In this document: in pieces, positions 25,788 through 33,918 of the stretch
Layout of the letters: each line of letters opens with the position of its first letter
Numbering within the stretch: the stretch's first letter is position 1
Notes under the pieces: generated by a model
Database searches by the model: none
What the model saw: the letters and a program-made list of their open reading frames with translations, nothing else
Told to the model about the DNA's origin: nothing
Source: Marivibrio sp040218065
GTDB lineage: Bacteria > Pseudomonadota > Alphaproteobacteria > UBA8366 > Aestuariispiraceae
Assembly (NCBI RefSeq): GCF_040218065.1
Contig: NZ_JAVJQE010000008.1
Span: 434,001 to 498,000, forward strand
Length of the DNA stretch: 64,000 nucleotides
Direction of reading: 5' to 3'
Made by a program: the position numbers and the translations under genes

Positions 25788-26996
25788 GTGCATATGGCGC
25801 GATGGGAGACCCGGCCTCCGTCGGACGTTTCTCCTGACGGGACCGCCGGTCGGCGGGACAGCGAGACGACGCGTCCGGTCGACTTCGACGCGGCGCTCGA
25901 CGTCCTGGGAGAGGCGATCGTCGTCTATGACGCGGCCGGCCGCCTCGTCTATTGCAACAGCCGGTTCCGGGAAATCTACGGCTATAGCCGCGATGAGGCG
26001 CGCCCCGGCGTGCACTTCCGCGCATTGGGCGAAATCGACGTGGCGCGGGGCAACGTCGTCGTCGGCGACGAATACGGCGGCGCCGACGCCTATCTCGCGC
26101 GAAAGGCGGAGTATCGCCGCACCTTAAAAGGGTCCTTCACCGTTCAACTGAAGGACGGGCGCTGGTTGAAGACCACCGATCGGGCGATCCCGGGCGGCGG
26201 CTTCGTCAGCGTTCAGGCCGATGTGACCGAGCTGAAGCGCGCGGAAGCGGAGATGGCGCGCGCGAAGGCCGAGGCCGAACGCAGCAACAACGCGAAGTCC
26301 GACTTCCTGGCGCGGATGAGCCACGATCTGCGGACGCCGCTCAATTCCATCCTCGGCTTCTCCGAACTGATCGCCGCCGGCGCCGATCTCGGCCCGGACG
26401 GCGAACGGGTGCGCGGCTATGTGGACGCGGTCCACACCGCCGGCGTCCAGCTGCACGCGTTGATCAACGACATTCTCGACATCGCCAAGGTGGAGGCCGG
26501 CCAGTTGTCGCTCGAGGAGGAGGCGGTCGATCTGACGGCCGAAGTCTCGGCCTGTTTGCGCCAGGCGCGCGGCGCCGGCCGGGCGGGAATCGCCGCCACG
26601 CGGCTGACGGCCGACATCTCCCCCATCTTACGCGCGGATCCGCGCCGGTTGCGCCAGATTCTGTCCAACCTGCTTTCCAATGCGCTGAAATTCACGCCGC
26701 CGGAGGCGGAGGTGGAGGCGGCGATCGTCGCCGCCGACGACGGCGGTTGCGCGATTCTGGTGAAGGACCGCGGCCCGGGCGTGCCGGAGGCGGACTTGGC
26801 GCGCATCCTGCTGCCGTTCGAACAGGCGGGCGGTTCGGCGTTGAGCCGGGCGTCGACCGGCGGCGCCGGGCTCGGACTCGCCATCGCCAAATCGCTGACA
26901 GAACTCCACGGCGGCGACCTTACGCTCGAAAACCGGGCCGGCGGCGGGCTCGTCGTCCGCGTCGTGCTGCCTGCGGAGCGCATTCTCGGCGCTTAA
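25788..26996 (+). CDS. soluble PAS-type sensor histidine kinase
   Basis: A 402-residue kinase without membrane segments. Residues about 33-150 form a PAS-like sensor (VVYDAAGRLVYCNSRFREIYGYS, ending VQADVTELKRAE). HisKA follows with H179 in FLARMSHDLRTPLNSILGF. The HATPase_c domain has N-box NLLSNALKF, G1 DRGPGVP and G2 GGAGLGLAIAKSL. It should autophosphorylate H179 in response to a cytoplasmic signal. No response regulator is adjacent, so it is an orphan. GTG 25788 is preferred because AGGAG lies nine bases upstream; ATG 25794 is the alternative. Confidence 0.92.
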   Translation: MHMARWETRPPSDVSPDGTAGRRDSETTRPVDFDAALDVLGEAIVVYDAAGRLVYCNSRFREIYGYSRDEARPGVHFRALGEIDVARGNVVVGDEYGGADAYLARKAEYRRTLKGSFTVQLKDGRWLKTTDRAIPGGGFVSVQADVTELKRAEAEMARAKAEAERSNNAKSDFLARMSHDLRTPLNSILGFSELIAAGADLGPDGERVRGYVDAVHTAGVQLHALINDILDIAKVEAGQLSLEEEAVDLTAEVSACLRQARGAGRAGIAATRLTADISPILRADPRRLRQILSNLLSNALKFTPPEAEVEAAIVAADDGGCAILVKDRGPGVPEADLARILLPFEQAGGSALSRASTGGAGLGLAIAKSLTELHGGDLTLENRAGGGLVVRVVLPAERILGA

Positions 26997-27120
26997 GCGC
27001 CCTTTTCCCTTTCAGAATTGCATTAAAGACGTGTTTTAACATCTCAATACGTCATTTTACGGGTATTCTGGAGATCGAACGCGCCGGGAGCGCCGCCGCT
27101 CGACTTGCGACGTCATTTTG

Positions 27121-27984
27121 ATGGGGGATGAAATGCTGCTGGGATGGGAAGAATTGGGGGGGATCGTTGACGAGTTCGCCCAATTTCTTCTGCCGGCCGC
27201 CTCCGCTCTCGCGGTCGTCGGACTGCTTGCATCGGCTCTGATCGAACTTTTGAAACAGGGCCTCTCGCTTCGCCGCTGGCACCACCGGAGCTGGATGAGG
27301 GCCAGGTGCGGTGAGCGGCGCGAGGCGTTGCGCGACCTCGCAGAAGAATTGCGCAAGCGTCGCAAGGAGGCGCAGGGCTCGGAACAGGGCGATGCGTCTG
27401 AGCTCTATGATAAAGCCGACAATCTCGTTCGAGACGCCTGCGGGCCGGAGGCGATTGAGCGCGAGGCCGCCGCGGGCGATTGGCGCGCGCTCTATGCGCT
27501 GCCGCCGGAGCGGATGATCGGACAGTTGGATGCAGCCTTTCAGTTAAGTCTGATGCAGCCCGTGGCGAACTTCGACATCTTCTGGTTGGCTGCGAAGGGC
27601 GCTGATGTGAAGGATGTCGCCGACCTCCTGCTCGCGGACCTGGACGCGCGATCCGATCGCCGGGGCGTGGAGGAGATAAGCCCGCGCGGGGAGAAGATAG
27701 GCGACGTCCGCGCGCGCGTCGGCGCGCGGGCGCAGCGGCAGTTCGACGCCTGGAAGGTCTCTTTGGATTATGAATGGCGGCGCTGGATGCATATCGCGTC
27801 GGTCGGTTTAAGCGCCGGCATCATCCTGGCCGCCGGCGTCTGGCGAACGGTTTTCCTGAACGACGTTCTCGACCCGGTTGACTTGGTCTTTTACGCGATC
27901 GTCGCGTTCCTCGGCGGGGTCTTCGCACCGGTCGCCCGCGATTTCGTGGTCAACCTGAAATCGCTGGGCGCGCGCGACCGATGA
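27121..27984 (+). CDS. unknown membrane protein with helical cytoplasmic domain
   Basis: About 287 residues, no family recognised. An N-terminal hydrophobic helix (LLPAASALAVVGLLASALIE) is followed by a basic, charged helical region with RREALRDLAEELRKRRKEA and a folded middle. Two C-terminal membrane segments follow (IASVGLSAGIILAAGVW and LVFYAIVAFLGGVFAPVA), ending ARDFVVNLKSLGARDR. The topology puts about 180 residues on one side of the membrane. The start could be ATG 27121 or ATG 27133, the latter with GGGGG five bases upstream. The preceding 120 bp are AT-rich. Confidence 0.65.
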   Translation: MGDEMLLGWEELGGIVDEFAQFLLPAASALAVVGLLASALIELLKQGLSLRRWHHRSWMRARCGERREALRDLAEELRKRRKEAQGSEQGDASELYDKADNLVRDACGPEAIEREAAAGDWRALYALPPERMIGQLDAAFQLSLMQPVANFDIFWLAAKGADVKDVADLLLADLDARSDRRGVEEISPRGEKIGDVRARVGARAQRQFDAWKVSLDYEWRRWMHIASVGLSAGIILAAGVWRTVFLNDVLDPVDLVFYAIVAFLGGVFAPVARDFVVNLKSLGARDR

Positions 27985-28084
27985 CGCGGCCGACTGCGGG
28001 AGGCGTTTCGCTCGGTCAGGCGGCTAAGGACGGCGGTGTCAGGGGCGCGGCCGCGGTCTCACCCTTGACGAGGCCCTCCCGCCG

Positions 28085-28831
28085 TTACCGCGCGTCGCAC
28101 TCCTCGTAATGCGCGCGCGTCCAATCCAGGTGTCGGCGCATGGCGGCTTCCGCGCGGTCGGGATCGCGGCCTTCGATCGCCTCGACGATGGCGGTATGGT
28201 GGGCCATCACGGCGCGGTCGTCCTCCGGCGTCGCGAACAGCTCGGTCCGATGATAGTTCAGCATCTCGACCAGCGTCTCGCGCACGACCGACAGCAGGTG
28301 GCGGTAGACGACGCTGTGGGACGCCTTGGCGACCGCCATATGAAACGCGACGTCGGCGCGCGCCTTGGCCTCTGGGGTGGGGGCGGCGTCGCTTCCCATC
28401 TCCTCCAAGGCGCGGCGCAGGGCGCTTAGATCGTCGGCGCGCGCCTCAAGCGCGGCCTTGCGCGCGGCCCAGACCTCCATCTGCGCGCGCAGCTCCATCA
28501 GGTCGAGAAGATTGCTGCGGTCGAGGCGCACGAGTTCCGCCAGCGCCGGATCGGCGTCGCTGACCGTCTTCACGACGCGCGTGCCGCCCCCCTGTACGGC
28601 CGCCAGAAAGCCCTGCGCCTTCAGGCGTTGCAGGGCCGCGCGCACGGAGACGCGACTGACCCCCAGCCGCTCGGCCAGCCGGCGTTCCGAGGGCAGGCGT
28701 TCGCCCGGCGCGATGTCCCCCGCAGCCACCATGCGCAAGACGTCAGCCGCGACCCGGTCAGAGACGCTTTCGCGCTCCGTCGCCCGGGCGCGCGCAGGCT
28801 CTTCCTCGCCCCCTATCGACAGCTCATCCAT
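28085..28831 (-). CDS. GntR/FadR-family transcriptional regulator (FCD domain)
   Basis: A 248-residue regulator. The N-terminal winged helix has GERLPSERRLAERLGVSRVSVRAALQRLKAQGFL. The C-terminal all-helical FCD domain has ELRAQMEVWAARKAALEA, then DVAFHMAVAKASHSVVY and HHTAIVEAIEGRDPDRAEAAMRRHL, with the conserved Asp and His residues that bind a metal and carboxylate effectors. It probably controls a carboxylic-acid catabolic gene, but none is adjacent in an obvious operon. Confidence 0.9.
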   Translation of the reverse strand: MDELSIGGEEEPARARATERESVSDRVAADVLRMVAAGDIAPGERLPSERRLAERLGVSRVSVRAALQRLKAQGFLAAVQGGGTRVVKTVSDADPALAELVRLDRSNLLDLMELRAQMEVWAARKAALEARADDLSALRRALEEMGSDAAPTPEAKARADVAFHMAVAKASHSVVYRHLLSVVRETLVEMLNYHRTELFATPEDDRAVMAHHTAIVEAIEGRDPDRAEAAMRRHLDWTRAHYEECDAR

Positions 28832-28922
28832 ACCGCAGTCCCCCGCACCCCTCGGGCCGCAGGATAGTGCGGGGGCGTCGGGCTTGCCAAGGCGCCGGAA
28901 CTTTAGGCGTTCAGGGCCCCGC

Positions 28923-29450
28923 TCACCGGATCAGCATCCAGACCCGCGCCACCTCGTTGGCGCTGGCGTCGGCGAGGTCGGCGACGCGGCGCAGGCTGAC
29001 CCCGTCGCGCAGCAGGCCGGCGATCAGACGAAAGCGGTCTTCCGGCGTCGGCTTGTAGTTGCTGGGGCGATAGCGGGAGCGCACGTTGTAGCGGCCGGGG
29101 CGGGCGGGGCCGTCCGGCTCCGGCTGGTAGCCGCGGCGCATCGCCTCGCGCTTCGCCTCTTCGAACCGGGCCTTTTCGGCGCGCTCGTAGGCCGCGTTCA
29201 TGCGGGTCTGTCGGGCGGCCCAGGCCTCGAAATCGTCGCGCCGGCGTTGGCGCTCTTCGGCGTCGACGCGTCCGTCGTCGCGCTCGGGATGCGCCTCCAG
29301 GATCGCCTCGTCGAGGCTCATCCCGTGCAGGGCGGCCATGCGCTGGGCCGCTTCGCGCGCGGCCAGACGCTCGCCCTCGATCGTCGCGCGCTCCATGACG
29401 CCGACGATCTTGCGAAACCGCTCGCGCGCTTTGTCGTCGAAGGGCTGCAT
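28923..29450 (-). CDS. unknown protein with DUF2786-like N-terminus and C-terminal HTH-like helix
   Basis: A 175-residue charged protein. Residues about 8-50 (FRKIVGVMERATIEGERLA, then MAALHGMSLDEAIL) resemble DUF2786, a short helical domain. The middle is Arg/Glu-rich. The last 40 residues (DRFRLIAGLLRDGVSLRRVA, then DLADASANEVARVWML) look like a helix-turn-helix. It could be a DNA-binding protein; the assignment is tentative and no target is suggested by neighbours. Confidence 0.6.
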   Translation of the reverse strand: MQPFDDKARERFRKIVGVMERATIEGERLAAREAAQRMAALHGMSLDEAILEAHPERDDGRVDAEERQRRRDDFEAWAARQTRMNAAYERAEKARFEEAKREAMRRGYQPEPDGPARPGRYNVRSRYRPSNYKPTPEDRFRLIAGLLRDGVSLRRVADLADASANEVARVWMLIR

Positions 29451-29599
29451 CTCTCGCCTGTCTCAGGCCTCGTTGGGACGATCCTCGCACCAGCCCATAA
29501 GGTAGCGGGCGATTCGATCCCGGACCAGACCGCGACCGGCTCTTTCACCGGCGCCGCCCGCCGCCCCAGGCGGGACTTTCAAAGCCGCCGCCGTTCGGT

Positions 29600-30430
29600 A
29601 TGATCGCGCCCGCCATGACCACCGCCCCCGCCGAACCTGCGAGCGCGCCGCTGCTGGGTCCCGACGATCCGCCGCCCTTCGAATGGGCGCGGGAGGCCGG
29701 CGGCGCGCCCGTCGTCGTCTGCTGCGACCATGCCTCGAACCGGGTTCCCAAAGCGCTGGGCGATCTCGGCGCCGTCGCGGCCGCGATGGAGCGCCACATC
29801 GCCTACGACATCGGGGCTGCCGGGGTGGCCAGGCGACTGGCGGATCTGCTGGACGCGCCGGCGATCCTGTCGGGCTACTCCCGGCTCGTCATCGACATCA
29901 ACCGCGATCCGGACGACTTCACCTCGATCCGAGAGATCTACGATCGGGTGGTGGTCGCCGGCAATCGGCGGCTGAGCGCAGCCGATCGGGCGCAACGCGC
30001 GGCGGAGCTGTTCCAGCCCTATCACGACGCTCTGGCCGCCGCCTTGGAGGCGAAGCGCCGGCGGGTCTCGCATCCGGCGCTGATTTCGGTGCACAGCTGC
30101 ACCGACGTCTACAAGGGCGTCCAACGTCCCTGGCATGTCGGCGTGCTCTCGAACGAAGACCGGCGCATGGCGGAGCGCGTGATGGCGACGCTGGCCGTCG
30201 CGCATCCAGATCTCGTCGTCGGCGACAACAAGCCGTATTCGGGCTTGGACAGCTTCGGTTACACGATCGAGACCCACGCCCGGCCGCACGGCCGTCCGAA
30301 CGTCCTCTTCGAGGTGCGCCAGGATCTGATTCGCACCGAAGAGGGCCAAGCCCGCTTCGCCGAGATCCTGGCCGAAGCGCTGGGGCCCTGCCTCGCGGAG
30401 CCCGGTCTGTTCAACGCCTTCGACGGCTGA
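29600..30430 (+). CDS. N-formylglutamate amidohydrolase family protein
   Basis: A 276-residue FGase-domain protein. Visible are VVVCCDHASNRVPKALG, then HIAYDIGAAGVARRLADLL, SGYSRLVIDINRDPDD, SVHSCTDV and NKPYSGLDSFGYTIETHA, with the paired His/Asp/Glu metal ligands expected in this zinc hydrolase family. Classical members split N-formylglutamate to formate and glutamate in histidine breakdown, but no hut genes are present, so another N-acyl amino acid substrate is possible. The start may be ATG 29600 or 29615. A carboxylate-amine ligase follows on the same strand. Confidence 0.88.
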   Translation: MIAPAMTTAPAEPASAPLLGPDDPPPFEWAREAGGAPVVVCCDHASNRVPKALGDLGAVAAAMERHIAYDIGAAGVARRLADLLDAPAILSGYSRLVIDINRDPDDFTSIREIYDRVVVAGNRRLSAADRAQRAAELFQPYHDALAAALEAKRRRVSHPALISVHSCTDVYKGVQRPWHVGVLSNEDRRMAERVMATLAVAHPDLVVGDNKPYSGLDSFGYTIETHARPHGRPNVLFEVRQDLIRTEEGQARFAEILAEALGPCLAEPGLFNAFDG

Positions 30431-30498
30431 CGCGGGCCTCGAAATCGGCTTAGACTGCCCGCGCCGCAAGACGCGAGCGACGGCCGGGGAGGGGAGCG

Positions 30499-31659
30499 AT
30501 GGGCGAGAGCGAGACGAGAGCGGACGACTTCACCATCGGGATCGAGGAGGAGTATCTGCTGGTCGACCCCGCGACCGGGGAACTCGCCGGTCACACCGAT
30601 CGCCAGGAGGCGGTGATCGACGAGGTGAGGGCCGCCGTCGGCGAGGATGTCGGTATGGTGACGCCCGAATTCCTGAAGGCGCAGGTGGAGGTGGGGACGG
30701 CCGTCTGCGGGTCGATTCGCGAGGTGCGGGAGAAACTGGCCCGGTTGCGCGGCGCGGTGGCCAAGGCCGCGCGCAATCAGGGGCTGGCGGCGATCGCCGC
30801 CTCAACCCATCCGACGGCGCATTGGATGGCCGTCCAGCACACCGACAAGGAACGCTACAACATGTTGGCGAACGACCTGCAAGGGGTCGCGCGCCGGCTG
30901 GTGATCTGCGGCATGCACGTCCATGTGGGCTTCAAGGACGACGAGCATCGCATGGATCTGCTCGGCCAGATCGCCTACTTCCTGCCGCACCTGCTGGCGC
31001 TGTCCACCTCCAGCCCGTTCTGGCAGGGGGCGGACACCGGCCTCAAATGCTATCGCCTGGCGGTGTTCGACGAGCTGCCGCGCACCGGCCTGCCGGAGCG
31101 CTTTGACAGCTGGTCGGAATACGAACGCCATATCAGCGTGCTCGTGAAGGCCGGGCTTATGGAAGACGCCTCGAAGATCTGGTGGGACGTGCGCCCGCAC
31201 TTCAAGTTCCCGACGATCGAGATGCGCATCCCCGACATCTGCACGCGCCTGGAGGACGGGATCGCGATCGCGGCGCTTTACGCCGTGTTGCTGTCGTTCC
31301 TGCAGCGGCTGCGGCGCTCTAACCAGCGTTGGCGCGCCTACTCCAACATGTTGATCCAGGAGAATCGCTGGCGGGCCCAGCGCTACGGCTTTGACGAGGG
31401 GCTCGTCGATTTCGGCGTCGGCAAGCTGGGGGCTTTCGACGGCCTGTTGGAGGAGATCCTGGAGCTGACGGCGCCCGATCAGGAGCGTCTCGGCTGCGCC
31501 CAGGAGTGTCAGCACGCCCGCACGATCCTGCAGCGCGGCACCTCCGCCCACAATCAGCTCCGCGTCTACAACGAGGCGCTTGAGGCCGGCGCCGACAAGG
31601 AATCGGCGCTGAAGACTGTGGTCGATTGGCTGATCGACGAGACGGTCGTCGGCGTGTAG
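30499..31659 (+). CDS. carboxylate-amine ligase, YbdK / GCS2 family
   Basis: A 386-residue protein of the glutamate-cysteine ligase type 2 fold: FTIGIEEEYLLVDPATGEL at the start, GVARRLVICGMHVHVGF, CYRLAVFDELPRTGLPERF, WWDVRPHFKFPTIEMRIPD and LIQENRWRAQRYG. YbdK has weak glutamate-cysteine ligase activity and no settled physiological role. It lies 68 bp after the FGase gene, so the two may act on related amide/acyl amino acids. A clear GGGGAG precedes the ATG. Confidence 0.92.
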   Translation: MGESETRADDFTIGIEEEYLLVDPATGELAGHTDRQEAVIDEVRAAVGEDVGMVTPEFLKAQVEVGTAVCGSIREVREKLARLRGAVAKAARNQGLAAIAASTHPTAHWMAVQHTDKERYNMLANDLQGVARRLVICGMHVHVGFKDDEHRMDLLGQIAYFLPHLLALSTSSPFWQGADTGLKCYRLAVFDELPRTGLPERFDSWSEYERHISVLVKAGLMEDASKIWWDVRPHFKFPTIEMRIPDICTRLEDGIAIAALYAVLLSFLQRLRRSNQRWRAYSNMLIQENRWRAQRYGFDEGLVDFGVGKLGAFDGLLEEILELTAPDQERLGCAQECQHARTILQRGTSAHNQLRVYNEALEAGADKESALKTVVDWLIDETVVGV

Positions 31660-31769
31660 CCGCCCGTGACTTTCAGACGGCGGCGCTAACCCCGCGTTAA
31701 TCGAATCGCCCGATAGTGTGCCCAATCGTTCCGCCGTCCCGGCGGACGTCAACGGATGAGCGCACCAGC

Positions 31770-32192
31770 ATGACCGCCGTGATCGGCCTTTCCAGCAAGA
31801 CCCTGATCGACCGCGACCGGTTCGAGACACTGCGCGCCCATATGGGCGAGGCCGTCTTTCAACCAGCGTTGAAGGAAGTCGTGCGCCAACTTTGGAAACT
31901 CGCGCGGGAGGTGATCGAGACCGAGGAGGTCCCGGTCCTGCGCCGTCGGGTGAAACAGATCCTGGTGATCGCGGAGCGCTTCGGGCTGACTGACGTGGCC
32001 GCAAAGGTTCGGCCGCTGCGCGCCGCCGCTGCGGCGGCGCCGGTCGACGGGTTCCCGCCGAGCGAGACGGCGGAGCTGTGGGAGGCGATGCGCGACGCGC
32101 TGTGGGAGACCCAGGCGCTGATCGAGTCGGGCGCGCTCGCGGCGAAGACCGGCGGCGCGCCCGACAAGGCCGCCCCGCTCGCCGCGGAATAA
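31770..32192 (+). CDS. unknown helical protein
   Basis: A 140-residue protein. The N-terminal 90 residues are helical (TLRAHMGEAVFQPALKEVV, then RQLWKLAREVIETEEVPVLRRRV) and recall Hpt-like bundles, but I cannot identify a phosphorylatable His motif. After an Ala-rich hinge comes a second helical segment (AELWEAMRDALWETQALIES). No family was recognised. It ends six bases before the convergent unknown gene at 32199-33461. Confidence 0.55.
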   Translation: MTAVIGLSSKTLIDRDRFETLRAHMGEAVFQPALKEVVRQLWKLAREVIETEEVPVLRRRVKQILVIAERFGLTDVAAKVRPLRAAAAAAPVDGFPPSETAELWEAMRDALWETQALIESGALAAKTGGAPDKAAPLAAE

Positions 32193-32198
32193 GCGGCC

Positions 32199-33461
32199 TC
32201 ATCCCTTGTCGGCGTGCAGGCTCAAGATGAAGTCGTAGAAGGGCTCCAACCGTGCGAAGCCGAGGCGCATCCGCCGCCCCTTGTTGGTCAGCACGCTCCA
32301 CGCGTTCGAGGCGTGGCCGAAGCGCCCGATGCTGGCGCCCAGCCCCTGAAACAGTTTCGGCGCCGCCATCAGAAAGCGCTGGAAGGGCTTCGGATCGTTT
32401 CGGCTGGTCAGCGCCTCATAGGCGTCCTCGTAACGGTTCAGCAGATTGGCGCAGCGCAGATAGGTCTGGCGGATCGCCTGGATCGAGCGTTGGCGGCGCT
32501 CCTGCAAGGCGCGCAACTGGTCGGCTGGGATCTGGTGGGCGTCGCGCGGCAGCGAATCCGGGGCGCCCAGCCAGCGGAAAAAGTCCTTATGCTCCTGCGC
32601 GAGGCCGCGGAACAGGAACTCGTAATAGCTGATCCCTTTCCAGGCGAACAGGACCCGCGGCATGTCCGCCTCCTGGATGCGGAAGCTTTGCAGCAGCGAT
32701 TTGCTCTGCGGCCCGACGCTGTTGGTCCAGATCGCCTCGGTCAGCGCGCGCGTGACGGTGCGTTGGCGGTCCAACAGCGCCTCGTCCGGTTGGACATGGC
32801 TGGGGGCTTGTCCTTCCCCGGCCGGGACGTCGAGGCTCTCCTCCATCGCCAGCGCCAGCTTGACCAGTCGCGAGGCCCGGCTCTCGATCACCTTCTGGAC
32901 CCCGCGCGAGGTGAGGTCGTCCACCTCGAAATAGGCGGGGTGCACCGCGCGCGCCATTTCCAACTCGCCGCGATAAGACATCAGGATGAAGGGATCGAAG
33001 GTCGGCGCGCGACACAGCACCGACAGCACCGCGCGGTCATGCTCGCCAAGGTCGAGTTCGCCGGACCCGCCATACCATTTCTTCAGCGTCGGCAGCAGCC
33101 GATTGGCGTCCGCCGAGGTGGAGACGCCGCCCTGCATCGGGTCGCCCGCATCGAAGGACAGCATGATCCGGGTTTCGGTCTCCAGATCGCCGCCCTCGTC
33201 CACGGCGGTTTCCTTGAAATAGACGGCGTTCTGCAGCAAGGCGTTTTCGAACAGGTCGGGGGGCGGCGCTTTCGGATCGACCGGCGCCTCCGCGGCGCCG
33301 TCGCCGCTATTCCCGGTCGGCGTCTCCGCGGGCGGGCGCGGCTTCATCGCCGCCGGCTTGAAACACAGGAACTTGCCGGATGTCAGCAGCCTGTCAAGAT
33401 CGTCTTTGTCCATGCCCCACCCGGCTTCCGCCTGTCGAAACAACGCTCGAGGGTCGACCAT
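32199..33461 (-). CDS. unknown 420-residue cytoplasmic protein
   Basis: I do not recognise the family. After a Pro/Ala-rich low-complexity stretch (residues 37-68) the protein has a folded region with FDPFILMSYRGELEMARAVH, then a largely helical C-terminal half with FAWKGISYYEFLFRGLAQEH and RQRSIQAIRQTYLRCANLLNR. There are no membrane segments and no signal peptide. Codon use is normal for the genome, so it is likely a lineage gene. It converges on the small helical protein gene at 31770-32192. Confidence 0.65.
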   Translation of the reverse strand: MVDPRALFRQAEAGWGMDKDDLDRLLTSGKFLCFKPAAMKPRPPAETPTGNSGDGAAEAPVDPKAPPPDLFENALLQNAVYFKETAVDEGGDLETETRIMLSFDAGDPMQGGVSTSADANRLLPTLKKWYGGSGELDLGEHDRAVLSVLCRAPTFDPFILMSYRGELEMARAVHPAYFEVDDLTSRGVQKVIESRASRLVKLALAMEESLDVPAGEGQAPSHVQPDEALLDRQRTVTRALTEAIWTNSVGPQSKSLLQSFRIQEADMPRVLFAWKGISYYEFLFRGLAQEHKDFFRWLGAPDSLPRDAHQIPADQLRALQERRQRSIQAIRQTYLRCANLLNRYEDAYEALTSRNDPKPFQRFLMAAPKLFQGLGASIGRFGHASNAWSVLTNKGRRMRLGFARLEPFYDFILSLHADKG

Positions 33462-33588
33462 ATCGCATCCGTCCGGCGGGAACAGCCGGATTCCCGCGCC
33501 TCACGCCTGAAGGGTTGGCGGGGCCGTCGCGCTCACTTATCTGTAGACCCGTGCAACGGGAACCCGACAGACGACAGGAGCGTGCGCG

Positions 33589-33909
33589 ATGAGCGATGCG
33601 GCAGAGAAACTCGACGATCAGACCCGCTTGGAGCTGGAGGCGGCCGCCTTCCGGCGCTTGCGCGATCATCTGCGCGAGCGCACCGACGTGCAGAACATCG
33701 ATCTGATGAATCTTTCCGGCTTTTGCCGGAACTGCCTCAGCCGCTGGTACGGCGAGGCCGCGCAAGCGAAAGGGGTCGAGCTGTCGAAGGATGAGGCGCG
33801 CGAAATCGTCTACGGCATGCCCTATGACGAGTGGAAGGCGAAGCACCAGGCCCAGGCGACGCCGGAGCAGGAGGCGCAGTTCGCGGCTTCCTTCAAGGAC
33901 AATCACTGA
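33589..33909 (+). CDS. DUF1244 family protein
   Basis: A 106-residue protein with AFRRLRDHLRERTDVQNIDLM, the cysteine pair motif GFCRNCLSRWY and EIVYGMPYDEWKAKHQ, the hallmark of the DUF1244 family found widely in proteobacteria. Structures of relatives are small helical bundles; function is unknown. CAGGAG upstream supports the ATG. It converges on hemN, nine bases apart. Confidence 0.93.
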   Translation: MSDAAEKLDDQTRLELEAAAFRRLRDHLRERTDVQNIDLMNLSGFCRNCLSRWYGEAAQAKGVELSKDEAREIVYGMPYDEWKAKHQAQATPEQEAQFAASFKDNH

Positions 33910-33918
33910 GGCCGAGGC

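Noticed and set aside
24524..25837. 437-codon plus-strand frame opposite the MFS gene
   Set aside because: Arg/Gln/His-rich low complexity without domains; the minus strand encodes clear membrane segments.
30802..32301. 499-codon minus-strand frame opposite the carboxylate-amine ligase gene
   Set aside because: Crosses two plus-strand genes and is low-complexity; a shadow frame.
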